DNA of 21,046 bases. Origin: a virus. The position numbers and the translations under genes were made by a program. Of this stretch, positions 8,896-18,242 are shown in pieces. The stretch covers positions 1 to 21,046 of IMG/VR virus record IMGVR_UViG_3300040962_000383; one strand, written 5' to 3'. The first letter of the stretch is position 1. Every line of letters starts with the position of its first letter. The notes below the pieces were generated by a model. The model did no database searches and was not told the origin of the DNA. It saw only the letters and a program-made list of their open reading frames with translations.

Positions 8896-10452
8896 ATGGC
8901 TGCGATAATAACTGATCAACTTCGTATATTAAATGCAAAAAACTTTGTTGCTGGAGTTCAATCCAGCAGCAATTCTTATTATACGTTTATTGGTTTGCCA
9001 AATGCCACTGATTATTCTTCAACTTGGGAAAGTTCACCACCTTCTCCAAAAGATAGTTTAGATCAGTCAAATGATTATTGGGACACAATGATTGCCTTGA
9101 AAAAGGTAAGTTCTGGTGATGTGACACAAGTTGTTTCCAAGAACACTTGGTCATCTGGCAATATCTATGATATGTGGAGAAATGACATTTCAAGGTCTAA
9201 CCCTTCACAACCATCTGGTTCATTCAACATCTATACAGCAAATTACTATGTAATGAATAGTGATTATAGAGTCTATATCTGTCTCTATAATAATGCTCTT
9301 CCTGAAAACAATTTCAAAGGAAGTCCTTCACTTGATGAACCCACTTTTACAGATTTAGAACCAAGAGCAGCAGGTTCTAGTGGTGATGGATATATTTGGA
9401 AATATCTTTACACAATCAAACCTGGTGATGCTATCAAGTTTGATTCTACAAACTATATTCCAGTTCCTAACAACTGGGGTAATACCACTGAAACATCCAC
9501 AGTCAAAGCAAACGCTGCTTCCAGTGGTCAACTTAAAATTGCAACTATCAGAAATAGAGGTGCTGGACTTGGAAATGCCAATACCTACACTGGTATTGAC
9601 ATCAAAGGTGATGGAACAGGTGCAAAGGCAACTGTTGTTATAAATGCTGATGCAAAAGTGCAATCAGTCACCATCACAAATGGTGGATCTGGTTATACAT
9701 ATGGAACAATTGATCTTGCTGGTAAAGGTGTAACAGGAACAACTGCTCCTATCTTTAATGTCATTATTCCACCACCTGGTGGTCATGGTGATGATATTTA
9801 CTCTGAGTTAGGTGCATATAATGTTCTTGCTTATTCAAGATATGAGAATGATGCTGAGAATCCTGACTTTATTACAGGGAACCAGTTTGCAAGAGTTGGA
9901 CTTGTAGAGAATCCACAAGAGTTTGGTTCAACTAGTCTTCTGTCATCTGATAAAGCAGCAGCAACATATGCCTTAAGGTTGACTGGAACGGGGTATAGTT
10001 CAGTTGTCTTTGTCCCAGATTCTGAGATTACACAAACTGTTGGACTTGGTTCTACAGCAGTTGGAAGAGTGATTTCATATGACCAAACTACTGGAGTTCT
10101 AAAATATTGGCAAGATAGATCAAATGTAGGGTTTAATTCAGATGGTTCTCTGAATACATCACCAAAATATGGTTTTGTCAACATTCATTTTGATGGTGAT
10201 GCAAGTGCTAATTCAGGAGGGTCTGTTGATATTGTTGGAGGATCAGCAACATTGCAGATTACCACTTCATTTTCAGGTATTAGTACTGTAATAAATAATA
10301 AGACATATAATCTTGGACAGGAATTTACAATGGGTGTTGCGAATCCTGAATCCAAAAAATACTCTGGCAATATCATATATGTTGATAACAGACCTCCAGT
10401 AACAAGGTCTACCACCCAGAAAGAAGACGTCAAAATCATTTTGCAATTCTAA
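8896..10452 (+). CDS. 8: Baseplate wedge protein gp8
   Basis: This 518-residue protein resembles T4 gp8, a wedge component of the tail baseplate. The best support is a segment near residues 160-190, GDGYIWKYLYTIKPGDAIKF followed by YIPVPNNWG, which parallels GDGYVWEYLFEI and YIVVPW in T4 gp8. An N-terminal region with WESSPPSPKDS parallels the PYPTDS region. It is much longer than T4 gp8 (334 residues). The extra length includes a G-x-G-Y module at residues about 215-280 and a GSTAVGRV-x-SYDQTTG unit near residues 385-405. The ATG follows a perfect late promoter but has no clear Shine-Dalgarno sequence. The next gene starts six bases after its stop, so the two are probably cotranscribed. Recognition is from memory of T4 gp8, without an alignment. 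Confidence 0.83.
   Translation: MAAIITDQLRILNAKNFVAGVQSSSNSYYTFIGLPNATDYSSTWESSPPSPKDSLDQSNDYWDTMIALKKVSSGDVTQVVSKNTWSSGNIYDMWRNDISRSNPSQPSGSFNIYTANYYVMNSDYRVYICLYNNALPENNFKGSPSLDEPTFTDLEPRAAGSSGDGYIWKYLYTIKPGDAIKFDSTNYIPVPNNWGNTTETSTVKANAASSGQLKIATIRNRGAGLGNANTYTGIDIKGDGTGAKATVVINADAKVQSVTITNGGSGYTYGTIDLAGKGVTGTTAPIFNVIIPPPGGHGDDIYSELGAYNVLAYSRYENDAENPDFITGNQFARVGLVENPQEFGSTSLLSSDKAAATYALRLTGTGYSSVVFVPDSEITQTVGLGSTAVGRVISYDQTTGVLKYWQDRSNVGFNSDGSLNTSPKYGFVNIHFDGDASANSGGSVDIVGGSATLQITTSFSGISTVINNKTYNLGQEFTMGVANPESKKYSGNIIYVDNRPPVTRSTTQKEDVKIILQF
9535..9740 (+). repeat. G-x-G-Y module within gp8
   Basis: The segment runs KIATIRNRGAGLGNANTYTG, then TGAKATVVI, then VQSVTITNGGSGYTYGTIDL. Strand, glycine turn, strand and the alanine/threonine linker match the modules of the giant protein and gp14. 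It falls between two gp8-like parts (YIWKYLYTI before, GGHGDDIYSELGAYNV after), so it looks like an insertion relative to T4 gp8. Confidence 0.65.
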
Positions 10453-10458
10453 AGAATT

Positions 10459-13400
10459 ATGCCACAGGAAACTAATCTCAACGTTGCTCCTTATTTTGAT
10501 GATTTTGACGCAACTAAAAACTACAACAAAGTTTTATTCAAACCTGCCTATCCAATTCAGGCAAGAGAGTTAAATAGCATTCAATCTGTCTTACAGAATC
10601 AGATTGAAGCAATGGGTGATAACCTCTTCAAAGAGGGAAGTGTTGTCATCCCTGGAAATGCATCATATAAACCTAGATTTAGATGTGTTCAGATACAATC
10701 TGAGTTTTTAGGAGTTCCTGTACGTTTATATCTTGATAGTCTTGTTGGTAAAAAGATTATTGGCAGAACATCAGGTGTTACTGCAAGAGTAGTTACATAT
10801 ATTACAAATCAACAATCTGATAATGGCAATTATACACTGTATTTGAATTATGAGGATTCTAGTGATGATGGTAATTCTAGTGAAACCTTCTTTGATGATG
10901 AAATTCTTGTAACAGATACAGCATTAGCATTTGGTACTTCATTTATTGCTGCTGGTGAAGGATTTGCAAACACTATTGTTGCAGCATCAACAGCAACTGG
11001 AACTGCATACACTCAAAGTGCAGGTATCTTCTACCTCAGAGGTAATTTTGTAACTGTTGATGACCAGATCCTGATTTTGGATCAATATTCAACTAATTCT
11101 ACTTACAGAATTGGTTTCCAGATTGAAGAAAAGATCATCACAGCAGATGATGATGGAAGTCTTTATGATAATGCTAGTGGATTTAATAACTATACTGCTC
11201 CTGGTGCAGATAGACTTCAAATCACTGCTACATTAGCAAAAAAAGCAATTAATAATTTTGATTCTCAGGGATTTGTTCAAATCGCTGAAGTAAATAATGG
11301 ACAACTGAAGAATGCCATCAATAATAGTTCAAGATATAATGAACTTGGTAATGAATTAGCAAAAAGAACATTTGAAGAGTCAGGTCATTACTACATTAAA
11401 GAGTTACAGACAAAGATTAAAGAAAGTCTGAACAACCTTGAAGGAAATAGAGGTATTTACAGAGAAGATCAACTAACTCAAAGAGGAAATGTTCCCTCTG
11501 AAGATCAAATGATTTATCAGGTATCACCTGGTAAAGCATATGTAAGAGGTTTTGAGACTGAAATTAAGTCCCCACAATTTATTGATGTTCCAAAACCAAG
11601 AACTGCCAGAAACATTGGCAGCACTGGTATAAGTTTTGATTTTGCACCAACTTTAACAGTTAATAGAGTAACTGGCAATGCTCCAATTGGATTTAACACC
11701 ACAAATACTCTTTCTTTGAGAGATCAAAGAGTTGGATCAGACGTATTTTTAACTCCTGGTGCAGAAATTGGTAAAGCAAGAATTTATGATTTTGCATTAG
11801 AATCAGGATCATATGATGCAACAAATTCAAATCTCAATCAGTGGGATCTCTCAGTTTTTGACATTGAGTTTAAGGCTACAGTAGAATTTAATGTTGATGC
11901 TACTCTTACCAAGTCTTCATTTGTTGAAGGAACTCAAAGTGGTGCCACTGGATTTTCTGCTGGTAACAGCACTGGTACTTCACATGATCTCTTTAATGTA
12001 AGAGGTGAATTTATAAGAGGTGAATCTGTCATACTTAATGGTGACCCAGAAACAGCAAGATTCCTTACAAATTACAGACAATATTCTCTTGCTGATGTTA
12101 AATCAGTGCACGCAGTTGTTGGAACAGCAAACACCTTTACTGCTGATGTAATTCAAAGTCCAATTCTGACTTTTGAAAATGCAAATATCACTGGTGCAAG
12201 TGCAGGTGTTTCAACTGTTTCAAGTCCATCAAATGGTGGAAAAACATTTGTTGGTGTGGTCACAACTGGTAATTTGATTACCTATGAGAGACCAGGACTT
12301 CTTGATGTTTCTATGGGAAGAGTTGTTTCTGTAGCATCAACAAATTTTGAAATTGAAGCAGTTACTACAGTTAATGGTGTTGTTGATGGTGCTCTTCCAA
12401 CAACTAATTTTGATGCCAATGATCTGAGAGTTGTAACAACAAAACTCACCAATTCATCTAATAGTGGAAATGAGGCTGGAAAGAGATCACTGTATTCTGT
12501 AATTCCAAACAGTAATGTCAAATCAGTTAATCTGAATAATTCAAATATTACAATTAGAGTCAAAAAGATTGTAAGTATCAGCAATGCTGGTGAGACAGGT
12601 GCAATTAGTGTTGATGATGTTGATAATCAGACTTGGAGTTCCTTTGATGAAGAAAGATATTCTCTTCAAAGTGATGATGGAACAACTCAAGTTCTGACAA
12701 ATGACAAATTATCTTTTAACACTGCAAGAACAGAATTAACTATTCAAGGATTGACTGGATCTGGTCCAGCAGTTTTGGTTGGTACTGTTCTACAGAGCAA
12801 AGTAACTTCAAAGGTAAAGAGAAAGAATATTGTCACTAAGATTGTTGTTGATAAGTCTAGTGACCCAACTTCAGGAATTGATGCAGTTGGATTTGCAGGA
12901 ACAACTTTGAATGATGGTCTTGAGTTTGGTAACTTCCCATTTGGAACAAGAATACAAGATAACACAATCTCTCTGAATAGACCAGATGCATACACTGTTC
13001 ATGGAGTTTATGAATCAATTGACGTAAATGATCCTTCTAGTCCAACTTTAACCATCTCAAATGCAACTGGTCCAAGTGCAAATACAGATGACTTGTCAGT
13101 TGGAGAAGTTATAATTGGTAACTTAAGTAATGCAAAGGCAATATTCCTTGAGAAGATTTCTACATCTAAAATTGCATTTGCTTATGTAAATAACAAAACT
13201 TTCCAGAATGGTGAAATTATTAATTTCAGAACATCTGGAGTACAAGCAAACGCTTCTGAAATAGATCTTGGTTCACCAAATATCACAAAATCATTTGAAT
13301 TTGACAATGGTCAGAGAAGTGACATCTATGACATTTCAAGAATTATAAGAAAGTCTGGTGCTCATACACCAACCAAAAAACTTCTGATTTACTATGGATA

Positions 13401-16400
13401 TCTTGATTATGATCCAGCTGACATTGGAGATATTACAACAGCAAACTCATATCAGAACTGTGATTATACCACAGAAGTACAACTTACAAATGGATTTAGA
13501 AACACTGATATTATTGACTTGAGACCAAGAGTCTCTACTTATACAGTTGCTGCTGGAGCAAACTCACCATTTGAATTTGATGGTAGAACATTTGACAATA
13601 GTAATCATAGCACTAAGCATGTATTTTCAAGTGATGAAAGTTCAATCTACTCATATGAATACTATCTTGGTAGAGCAGATAGAATTTATCTGACAAGAAA
13701 TGGTGACATTCAGGTAACCCTTGGTGCTCCTTCAGATAGACCAGAACTTCCTGATGTTCTTCCAGGTGCTTTAAACATTGCTAATGTATTCAATCCACCA
13801 TACCTCTACAATGTAAGAGATTCAAGGATTAAATTTGTTGAGCATAAGAGATATCAGATGAATGATATCGCAAAACTTGAGAAGAGAATTAAGAACCTTG
13901 AATACTATACTTCACTGAATCTCCTTGAGCAAAATACACTCAATACCTTTGTCTCAGACACAAATGGATTGAATAGATTTAAATCTGGTATCTTCATTGA
14001 TAACTTCTCATCCTTTACACCACAGGATGTTTCAATTGGTGTCAGAAATAGTATTGACCCAGTAGAAAAAGTTCTTAGACCTGCACACTACTCAACTGCT
14101 GTTAATCTGCAGGTTGGAAGTTCTGCTATTCCTGGAATTGGAACTGTTACAACACCAGATACAGATTCAAGATTTTCATCTCTTTCAGGTCAAAATGTAA
14201 GAAGAACTGGCAATGTAATTAGTTTGAATTTTACTGAAGTTGCTGAAATCTCACAACCCTATGCTACTAGAGTTGAGAATGTAACTCCATTCCTGATTGA
14301 CTTCTATGAAGGAAGTATTGCTCTCAACCCAACCACTGATGTTTGGGTAAGCACACTTCCACCTGAAACAAATGATGTGGTTATTGAGGGTAACTTTGAA
14401 TCAGTTGCTCAAGCACTTCAGGCAGAATTCACAGAGGGTGATGATGGTCTTAGAAGTGGTGTAGCACCAACATTGTGGAATTCTTGGGAGACAACTGGAA
14501 TTAATCTTGATCTTTCTGGAACAACTCAGACTGAGACATTTAATGCTGCTTCTAGAAGAACTGGAAGAACAACAGGTGATCTTGGACTTGGTGGATTCAA
14601 TGCCAACCTCTCAACTATTAATACAACAACTATTGATGGAACAATTAATATTGAGCAGAACAGAACAGGTGTTCAACAGACTGTAAATGAAGTTCTTACA
14701 GAAGCAGCATCACTTGGTTCAAGGATTGTAAACAGATCAATCTCCAACTTCATGAGGGAGAGAAATATTGAGTTTACTGGCACTAGACTGAAACCAAACA
14801 CTCAGGTATTCTCATTCTTTGATAATGTAAACGTAACTCAAAGATGCACTCCCAAACTTATTCAAATTGCTATGAACTCTGGAACATTCCAGGTTGGTGA
14901 AGAAGTTGTTGGATCAATCTCTGGAGTAGATGGTGCTTCAATTAGATTTAGAGTTGCTTCTGCTAATCATAAGTATGGTCCATATAATAATCCAACTGAC
15001 TTCTATGATAGCAATCCCTATCTGAGAAATAATGCTATTCCCTCAGTTTACTCTGCTGAGAGCACAATTTTAAATGTTGACACTGCAAGTCTTGCATCAG
15101 AGGAAAATCCTACATTTAGAGGTCATGTTGTTAATACAATGATCCTTAGAGGTCAAACAAGTGGTGCTGAAGCAACTGTAACCAATGTAAATCTTATCAC
15201 AGATAGAGTTGGTACAGTACAGGGTTGCTTCAATGTTCCAGGTGAGGGAGATTTTTCAGAACAAACATTCAACACTGGAAGAAATGTATTCAGGTTGACA
15301 AGTAGTGGTATTAATAGTCAGGTTGAAGGCACAACTACTACATCAGCAGAAGAAGTCTTCTATTCTCAGGGTGATATTGATACAACTGAAGAAGTAACAC
15401 TCTCACTTAGAAATGCAAGAGTAACTACAGTAGAAGTAGAAGCAGAGCAGCAAACAGTTGAATCTGATGTAAACTTTGACATCATCAATAGCAGGACATT
15501 AAGACCTACACCTCCCCCTCCACCACCACCAAGACCACCCAGAAGAGGTGACCCACTTGCACAGACCTTCAAGATTGATGCTAAGAATGGTATCTATGCA
15601 TCTAAGGTGGATCTGTTCTTCCAGACAAAAGATGATACTCTGCCTGTAACTGTTCAGATTAGAGAAACTACATTAGGAACACCAAACCAGACAATTCTTG
15701 GATATTCTGAGGTAACTCTGAATCCTGATGATGTAAATGTATCTGAAGATGGTACAGTAGCAACAGAATTCAGATTTGAATCACCAGTATATCTTAAACC
15801 TGGTGTTGATTATGCTCTGGTTGTCATGGCAAGTGTCACAACCTATAACCTGTGGATTTCAAGACTTGGTGAGGCAGATGTAACAACTCTTGCAACAGAG
15901 TCTGGAAGAGTTCTAGTTACTGAACAACCATTGTTGGGTTCATTGTTCAAGTCACAAAACTCACGTATTTGGACTCCAAGTCAATATGAAGATATGAAGT
16001 TTGTTCTTCATAGATGTGACTTTGTTGGATCTGGCAATATTCAGTTCTACAACCCAGATCTTGATGAAAAGAATGAGGCAATTGCACCTGGTTCTATTAT
16101 TGCTGAATCAAGACAAATCAGTGTTGGTATTGGAACAACAGTTAATCAGACAGGTGTCACTGATACTCTTGTTGTTGGTAACAGAGTTATTCAGAAAAAC
16201 ACTGGAGCATTTGGTTACCTCAAACAGTTCTCTGGTATTGCCACTGGACCAATGCAAATAACTGCTGCAGGTATTGGATTTACTCCCTCTTCAGGAACAT
16301 TGACATATGCTGGTGTTGCATTGACATCTGTGACTGGAAGAGGACGTGATGCAACTGCTGACATCACTATTCAGGATGGTATTGCAATTGGTGCAACAAT

Positions 16401-18024
16401 TAATGCTGGTGGTAGTGATTATGTTGTTGGTGATATTGTTTCACCTATTGTTATTGGAACAAAAGAACTTGGTGGTGGTGCAAGATTTACTGTTGGTATT
16501 ATCACTGCATCAGATGCACTCCTTCTGAAAAATGTTCAGGGTGAATTCAGCACAAATGCTAATGACTACCTTGAGTATGATTCAACTGCTGGCACAAGAT
16601 TGTCACTCAATGCTGGTGTTGGTGGTTCAGTTGTTCCAACCACATCAGTTGTCATTACAGATGGTCTTCACTTGAAGATTAGACAGAGAAATCATGGAAT
16701 GTACTCTAACACAAATAAAGTTAGAATAAGACAAGTAACAGGAAGTGGAAAACCTACAAGTCTTCTGACAAATGTCACAAGAACTTCTACTGCAAACATT
16801 TCTATTGCAAATACAACTGGATTTGATACTTTTGAAAATGTAGGTGTATCAAACACCAATCCAGGATATGTTCAGATTGGAGATGAAATCCTCAAATATG
16901 AGGGAATCACCTCTGGTTCAGGTGTAACTGGAACATTGACTGGAATTGGAAGAGCAGTTGAAAGTGTTGCTGCATCTCATACAACTAATGACCTTGTTAC
17001 TAAGTATGAGTTTAATAATGTATCACTTAGAAGAATCAATAGAGTTCACAACTTGATTGAAGTAACTAAACCAGAACCACTTGCAATTGACCACTACCAT
17101 ATTAAACTTAATATGGCAGAGTATGGAACTGATAGAACTGGTATTGGTACATTCAGACCAGTTACAAACTATCTGACTGATGGTCATACAAATATTAAAA
17201 CTGCAAAAGGATCATACAACATTCCTTATTCAGTAATTGTTCCTGACGTTACATCAACTACACCTGAGGGTGCTTACATTCTTGCCTCTGCAAGATCCAT
17301 CTCTGAAACTTCTGTTGATGGCACTGAAGTTGCATATATTGATCAAGGGTTCCAAGATGTTCAATTCAATAAGAAGAATTACTTTGAAACTCAAAGAATG
17401 GTTGCTTCTGAAGTAAACCAAGAGGAAATGCTTGATGTCTTACCTGGCAATAAGTCATTCACTCTTAATCTTGATCTTCTCACTTATGATGCAAGAATCT
17501 CTCCAATGATTGATTTGAATCACTCCTCTGTTGTATTTGTGTCCAACAGAGTTGATGGTCCAATCACTGACTTTGCTACTGATCCAAGAGTTGTTGGAAT
17601 TCCACAGGATCCTAACAGCATGATTTACGTAACAAAGCAAGTTACACTTGAGAATCCTGCTACATCACTGAAAGTGTTTATTGATGCCTTCATTGCAAAT
17701 ACAAGTGATGTAAGAATGTTCTATGCACTTGATCAAGATGTAAGTGCAAATGAAACTAAGTTCAAACCATTCCCTGGTACAAATAACATTGACCCATATG
17801 GTCAAGTTATTAATCCAACCAGATCAGATGGTACACCTGATGAGAAGAAGGAGAAGTCTGATAAGTTGACTCAGACACCTGCTATCAATGACTTTACTGA
17901 ATATAAATTCACCATGGACAACCTTCCTCCATTCAAGTCATTCAGACTCAAACTGATTGGAACATCTGTTAACCAAGCAGTGGTTCCACAATTTAGAAAC
18001 CTTAGAGCAATTGCATTGGCATGA
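10459..18024 (+). CDS. Giant virion structural protein, DUF4815 family (2521 residues)
   Basis: The N-terminus (NVAPYFDDFDATKNYNKVLF, then AYPIQARELNSIQ) is the DUF4815 signature, found in large structural proteins of marine T4-like phages. Further landmarks are IEEKIITADDDGSLYDNASG (about residue 220), a short heptad-like helix KLEKRIKNLEYYTSLNLLEQ near 1140-1160, LKPNTQVFSFFDNVNV near 1445-1460, and a proline hinge at 1683-1694. After the hinge comes DPLAQTF at 1698-1704 and a beta-rich domain (VDLFFQTKDD). A G-x-G-Y-like unit and an IGDEILKYEG unit lie near 1985 and 2140. The end (FRLKLIGTSVNQAVVPQFRN) looks intact. It occupies the slot of T4 genes 9-12, which suggests baseplate periphery or fibre attachment; this is inferred. 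The gene has no separate promoter and overlaps the next start by four bases (ATGA). Confidence 0.85.
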   Translation: MPQETNLNVAPYFDDFDATKNYNKVLFKPAYPIQARELNSIQSVLQNQIEAMGDNLFKEGSVVIPGNASYKPRFRCVQIQSEFLGVPVRLYLDSLVGKKIIGRTSGVTARVVTYITNQQSDNGNYTLYLNYEDSSDDGNSSETFFDDEILVTDTALAFGTSFIAAGEGFANTIVAASTATGTAYTQSAGIFYLRGNFVTVDDQILILDQYSTNSTYRIGFQIEEKIITADDDGSLYDNASGFNNYTAPGADRLQITATLAKKAINNFDSQGFVQIAEVNNGQLKNAINNSSRYNELGNELAKRTFEESGHYYIKELQTKIKESLNNLEGNRGIYREDQLTQRGNVPSEDQMIYQVSPGKAYVRGFETEIKSPQFIDVPKPRTARNIGSTGISFDFAPTLTVNRVTGNAPIGFNTTNTLSLRDQRVGSDVFLTPGAEIGKARIYDFALESGSYDATNSNLNQWDLSVFDIEFKATVEFNVDATLTKSSFVEGTQSGATGFSAGNSTGTSHDLFNVRGEFIRGESVILNGDPETARFLTNYRQYSLADVKSVHAVVGTANTFTADVIQSPILTFENANITGASAGVSTVSSPSNGGKTFVGVVTTGNLITYERPGLLDVSMGRVVSVASTNFEIEAVTTVNGVVDGALPTTNFDANDLRVVTTKLTNSSNSGNEAGKRSLYSVIPNSNVKSVNLNNSNITIRVKKIVSISNAGETGAISVDDVDNQTWSSFDEERYSLQSDDGTTQVLTNDKLSFNTARTELTIQGLTGSGPAVLVGTVLQSKVTSKVKRKNIVTKIVVDKSSDPTSGIDAVGFAGTTLNDGLEFGNFPFGTRIQDNTISLNRPDAYTVHGVYESIDVNDPSSPTLTISNATGPSANTDDLSVGEVIIGNLSNAKAIFLEKISTSKIAFAYVNNKTFQNGEIINFRTSGVQANASEIDLGSPNITKSFEFDNGQRSDIYDISRIIRKSGAHTPTKKLLIYYGYLDYDPADIGDITTANSYQNCDYTTEVQLTNGFRNTDIIDLRPRVSTYTVAAGANSPFEFDGRTFDNSNHSTKHVFSSDESSIYSYEYYLGRADRIYLTRNGDIQVTLGAPSDRPELPDVLPGALNIANVFNPPYLYNVRDSRIKFVEHKRYQMNDIAKLEKRIKNLEYYTSLNLLEQNTLNTFVSDTNGLNRFKSGIFIDNFSSFTPQDVSIGVRNSIDPVEKVLRPAHYSTAVNLQVGSSAIPGIGTVTTPDTDSRFSSLSGQNVRRTGNVISLNFTEVAEISQPYATRVENVTPFLIDFYEGSIALNPTTDVWVSTLPPETNDVVIEGNFESVAQALQAEFTEGDDGLRSGVAPTLWNSWETTGINLDLSGTTQTETFNAASRRTGRTTGDLGLGGFNANLSTINTTTIDGTINIEQNRTGVQQTVNEVLTEAASLGSRIVNRSISNFMRERNIEFTGTRLKPNTQVFSFFDNVNVTQRCTPKLIQIAMNSGTFQVGEEVVGSISGVDGASIRFRVASANHKYGPYNNPTDFYDSNPYLRNNAIPSVYSAESTILNVDTASLASEENPTFRGHVVNTMILRGQTSGAEATVTNVNLITDRVGTVQGCFNVPGEGDFSEQTFNTGRNVFRLTSSGINSQVEGTTTTSAEEVFYSQGDIDTTEEVTLSLRNARVTTVEVEAEQQTVESDVNFDIINSRTLRPTPPPPPPPRPPRRGDPLAQTFKIDAKNGIYASKVDLFFQTKDDTLPVTVQIRETTLGTPNQTILGYSEVTLNPDDVNVSEDGTVATEFRFESPVYLKPGVDYALVVMASVTTYNLWISRLGEADVTTLATESGRVLVTEQPLLGSLFKSQNSRIWTPSQYEDMKFVLHRCDFVGSGNIQFYNPDLDEKNEAIAPGSIIAESRQISVGIGTTVNQTGVTDTLVVGNRVIQKNTGAFGYLKQFSGIATGPMQITAAGIGFTPSSGTLTYAGVALTSVTGRGRDATADITIQDGIAIGATINAGGSDYVVGDIVSPIVIGTKELGGGARFTVGIITASDALLLKNVQGEFSTNANDYLEYDSTAGTRLSLNAGVGGSVVPTTSVVITDGLHLKIRQRNHGMYSNTNKVRIRQVTGSGKPTSLLTNVTRTSTANISIANTTGFDTFENVGVSNTNPGYVQIGDEILKYEGITSGSGVTGTLTGIGRAVESVAASHTTNDLVTKYEFNNVSLRRINRVHNLIEVTKPEPLAIDHYHIKLNMAEYGTDRTGIGTFRPVTNYLTDGHTNIKTAKGSYNIPYSVIVPDVTSTTPEGAYILASARSISETSVDGTEVAYIDQGFQDVQFNKKNYFETQRMVASEVNQEEMLDVLPGNKSFTLNLDLLTYDARISPMIDLNHSSVVFVSNRVDGPITDFATDPRVVGIPQDPNSMIYVTKQVTLENPATSLKVFIDAFIANTSDVRMFYALDQDVSANETKFKPFPGTNNIDPYGQVINPTRSDGTPDEKKEKSDKLTQTPAINDFTEYKFTMDNLPPFKSFRLKLIGTSVNQAVVPQFRNLRAIALA
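13850..13950 (+). other. Short coiled-coil segment in the DUF4815 protein
   Basis: Residues about 1132-1164 read as an amphipathic helix, with DIAKLEKRIKNLEYYTSLNL at its core and leucine/isoleucine at heptad spacing, in an otherwise beta-rich protein. This could be an oligomerisation helix. A coiled-coil predictor was not run. Confidence 0.5.
15505..15546 (+). other. Proline-rich hinge in the DUF4815 protein
   Basis: Residues 1683-1696 read PTPPPPPPPRPPRR, with seven consecutive prolines. It separates about 1680 N-terminal residues from an 840-residue C-terminal part that begins with DPLAQTF. A stiff polyproline linker between two modules is the simplest reading. The C-rich tract stands out locally against the AT-rich surroundings. 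Confidence 0.8.
16370..16480 (+). repeat. G-x-x-Y module in the DUF4815 protein
   Basis: The segment IAIGATINAGGSDYVVGDIV has the strand-GGSxY-strand layout of the modules in gp8, gp14 and the upstream giant protein. It is a single diverged copy. Confidence 0.5.
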
Positions 18025-18242
18025 GTTACATTCCTGTTGAGGGCAATAAAAATTTGTCCAGAGATGGCAAAAATAATGCCATCATTAATACAAATAAAAA
18101 TGAATTTGAATCATACATAAAAAATAGGGAGAAACTTAAATCTAATACAGAAAGAGTTGACTCCCTTGAAAGAAAAGTTGATGATTTAAAAGGTGATCTA
18201 GATGAAATCAAATCAATGTTAAAAGCAGTAATCAATGGCTAA
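18021..18242 (+). CDS. Small coiled-coil protein, function unknown
   Basis: This 73-residue protein starts at an ATG that overlaps the TGA of the DUF4815 gene (ATGA), which suggests translational coupling. The N-terminal half is polar and asparagine/lysine rich. The C-terminal half (about 38-70) reads KLKSNTERVDSLERKVDDL followed by LDEIKSMLKAV, with hydrophobic residues at heptad spacing, so a parallel coiled coil is likely. Its stop lies eight bases inside the next gene. In T4 the fibritin gene wac lies just before gene 13 and is also a coiled coil, but at 487 residues; similarity in position and fold does not prove homology. The gene looks real because of its tight overlaps on both sides and its credible helix. 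Confidence 0.7.
   Translation: MSYIPVEGNKNLSRDGKNNAIINTNKNEFESYIKNREKLKSNTERVDSLERKVDDLKGDLDEIKSMLKAVING

Noticed and set aside
9355-9663. Antisense reading frames opposite gp8 and other genes, up to about 117 codons
   Set aside because: They lie wholly within well-supported + strand genes, have no recognisable domains or start signals, and are cysteine/serine-rich shadows as expected opposite such coding sequence.
17902-17909. TATAAATT as a late promoter for the small genes
   Set aside because: It is one mismatch from the octamer but lies inside the DUF4815 coding sequence, over 100 bases from the next start. AT-rich codons (EYKF) explain it.
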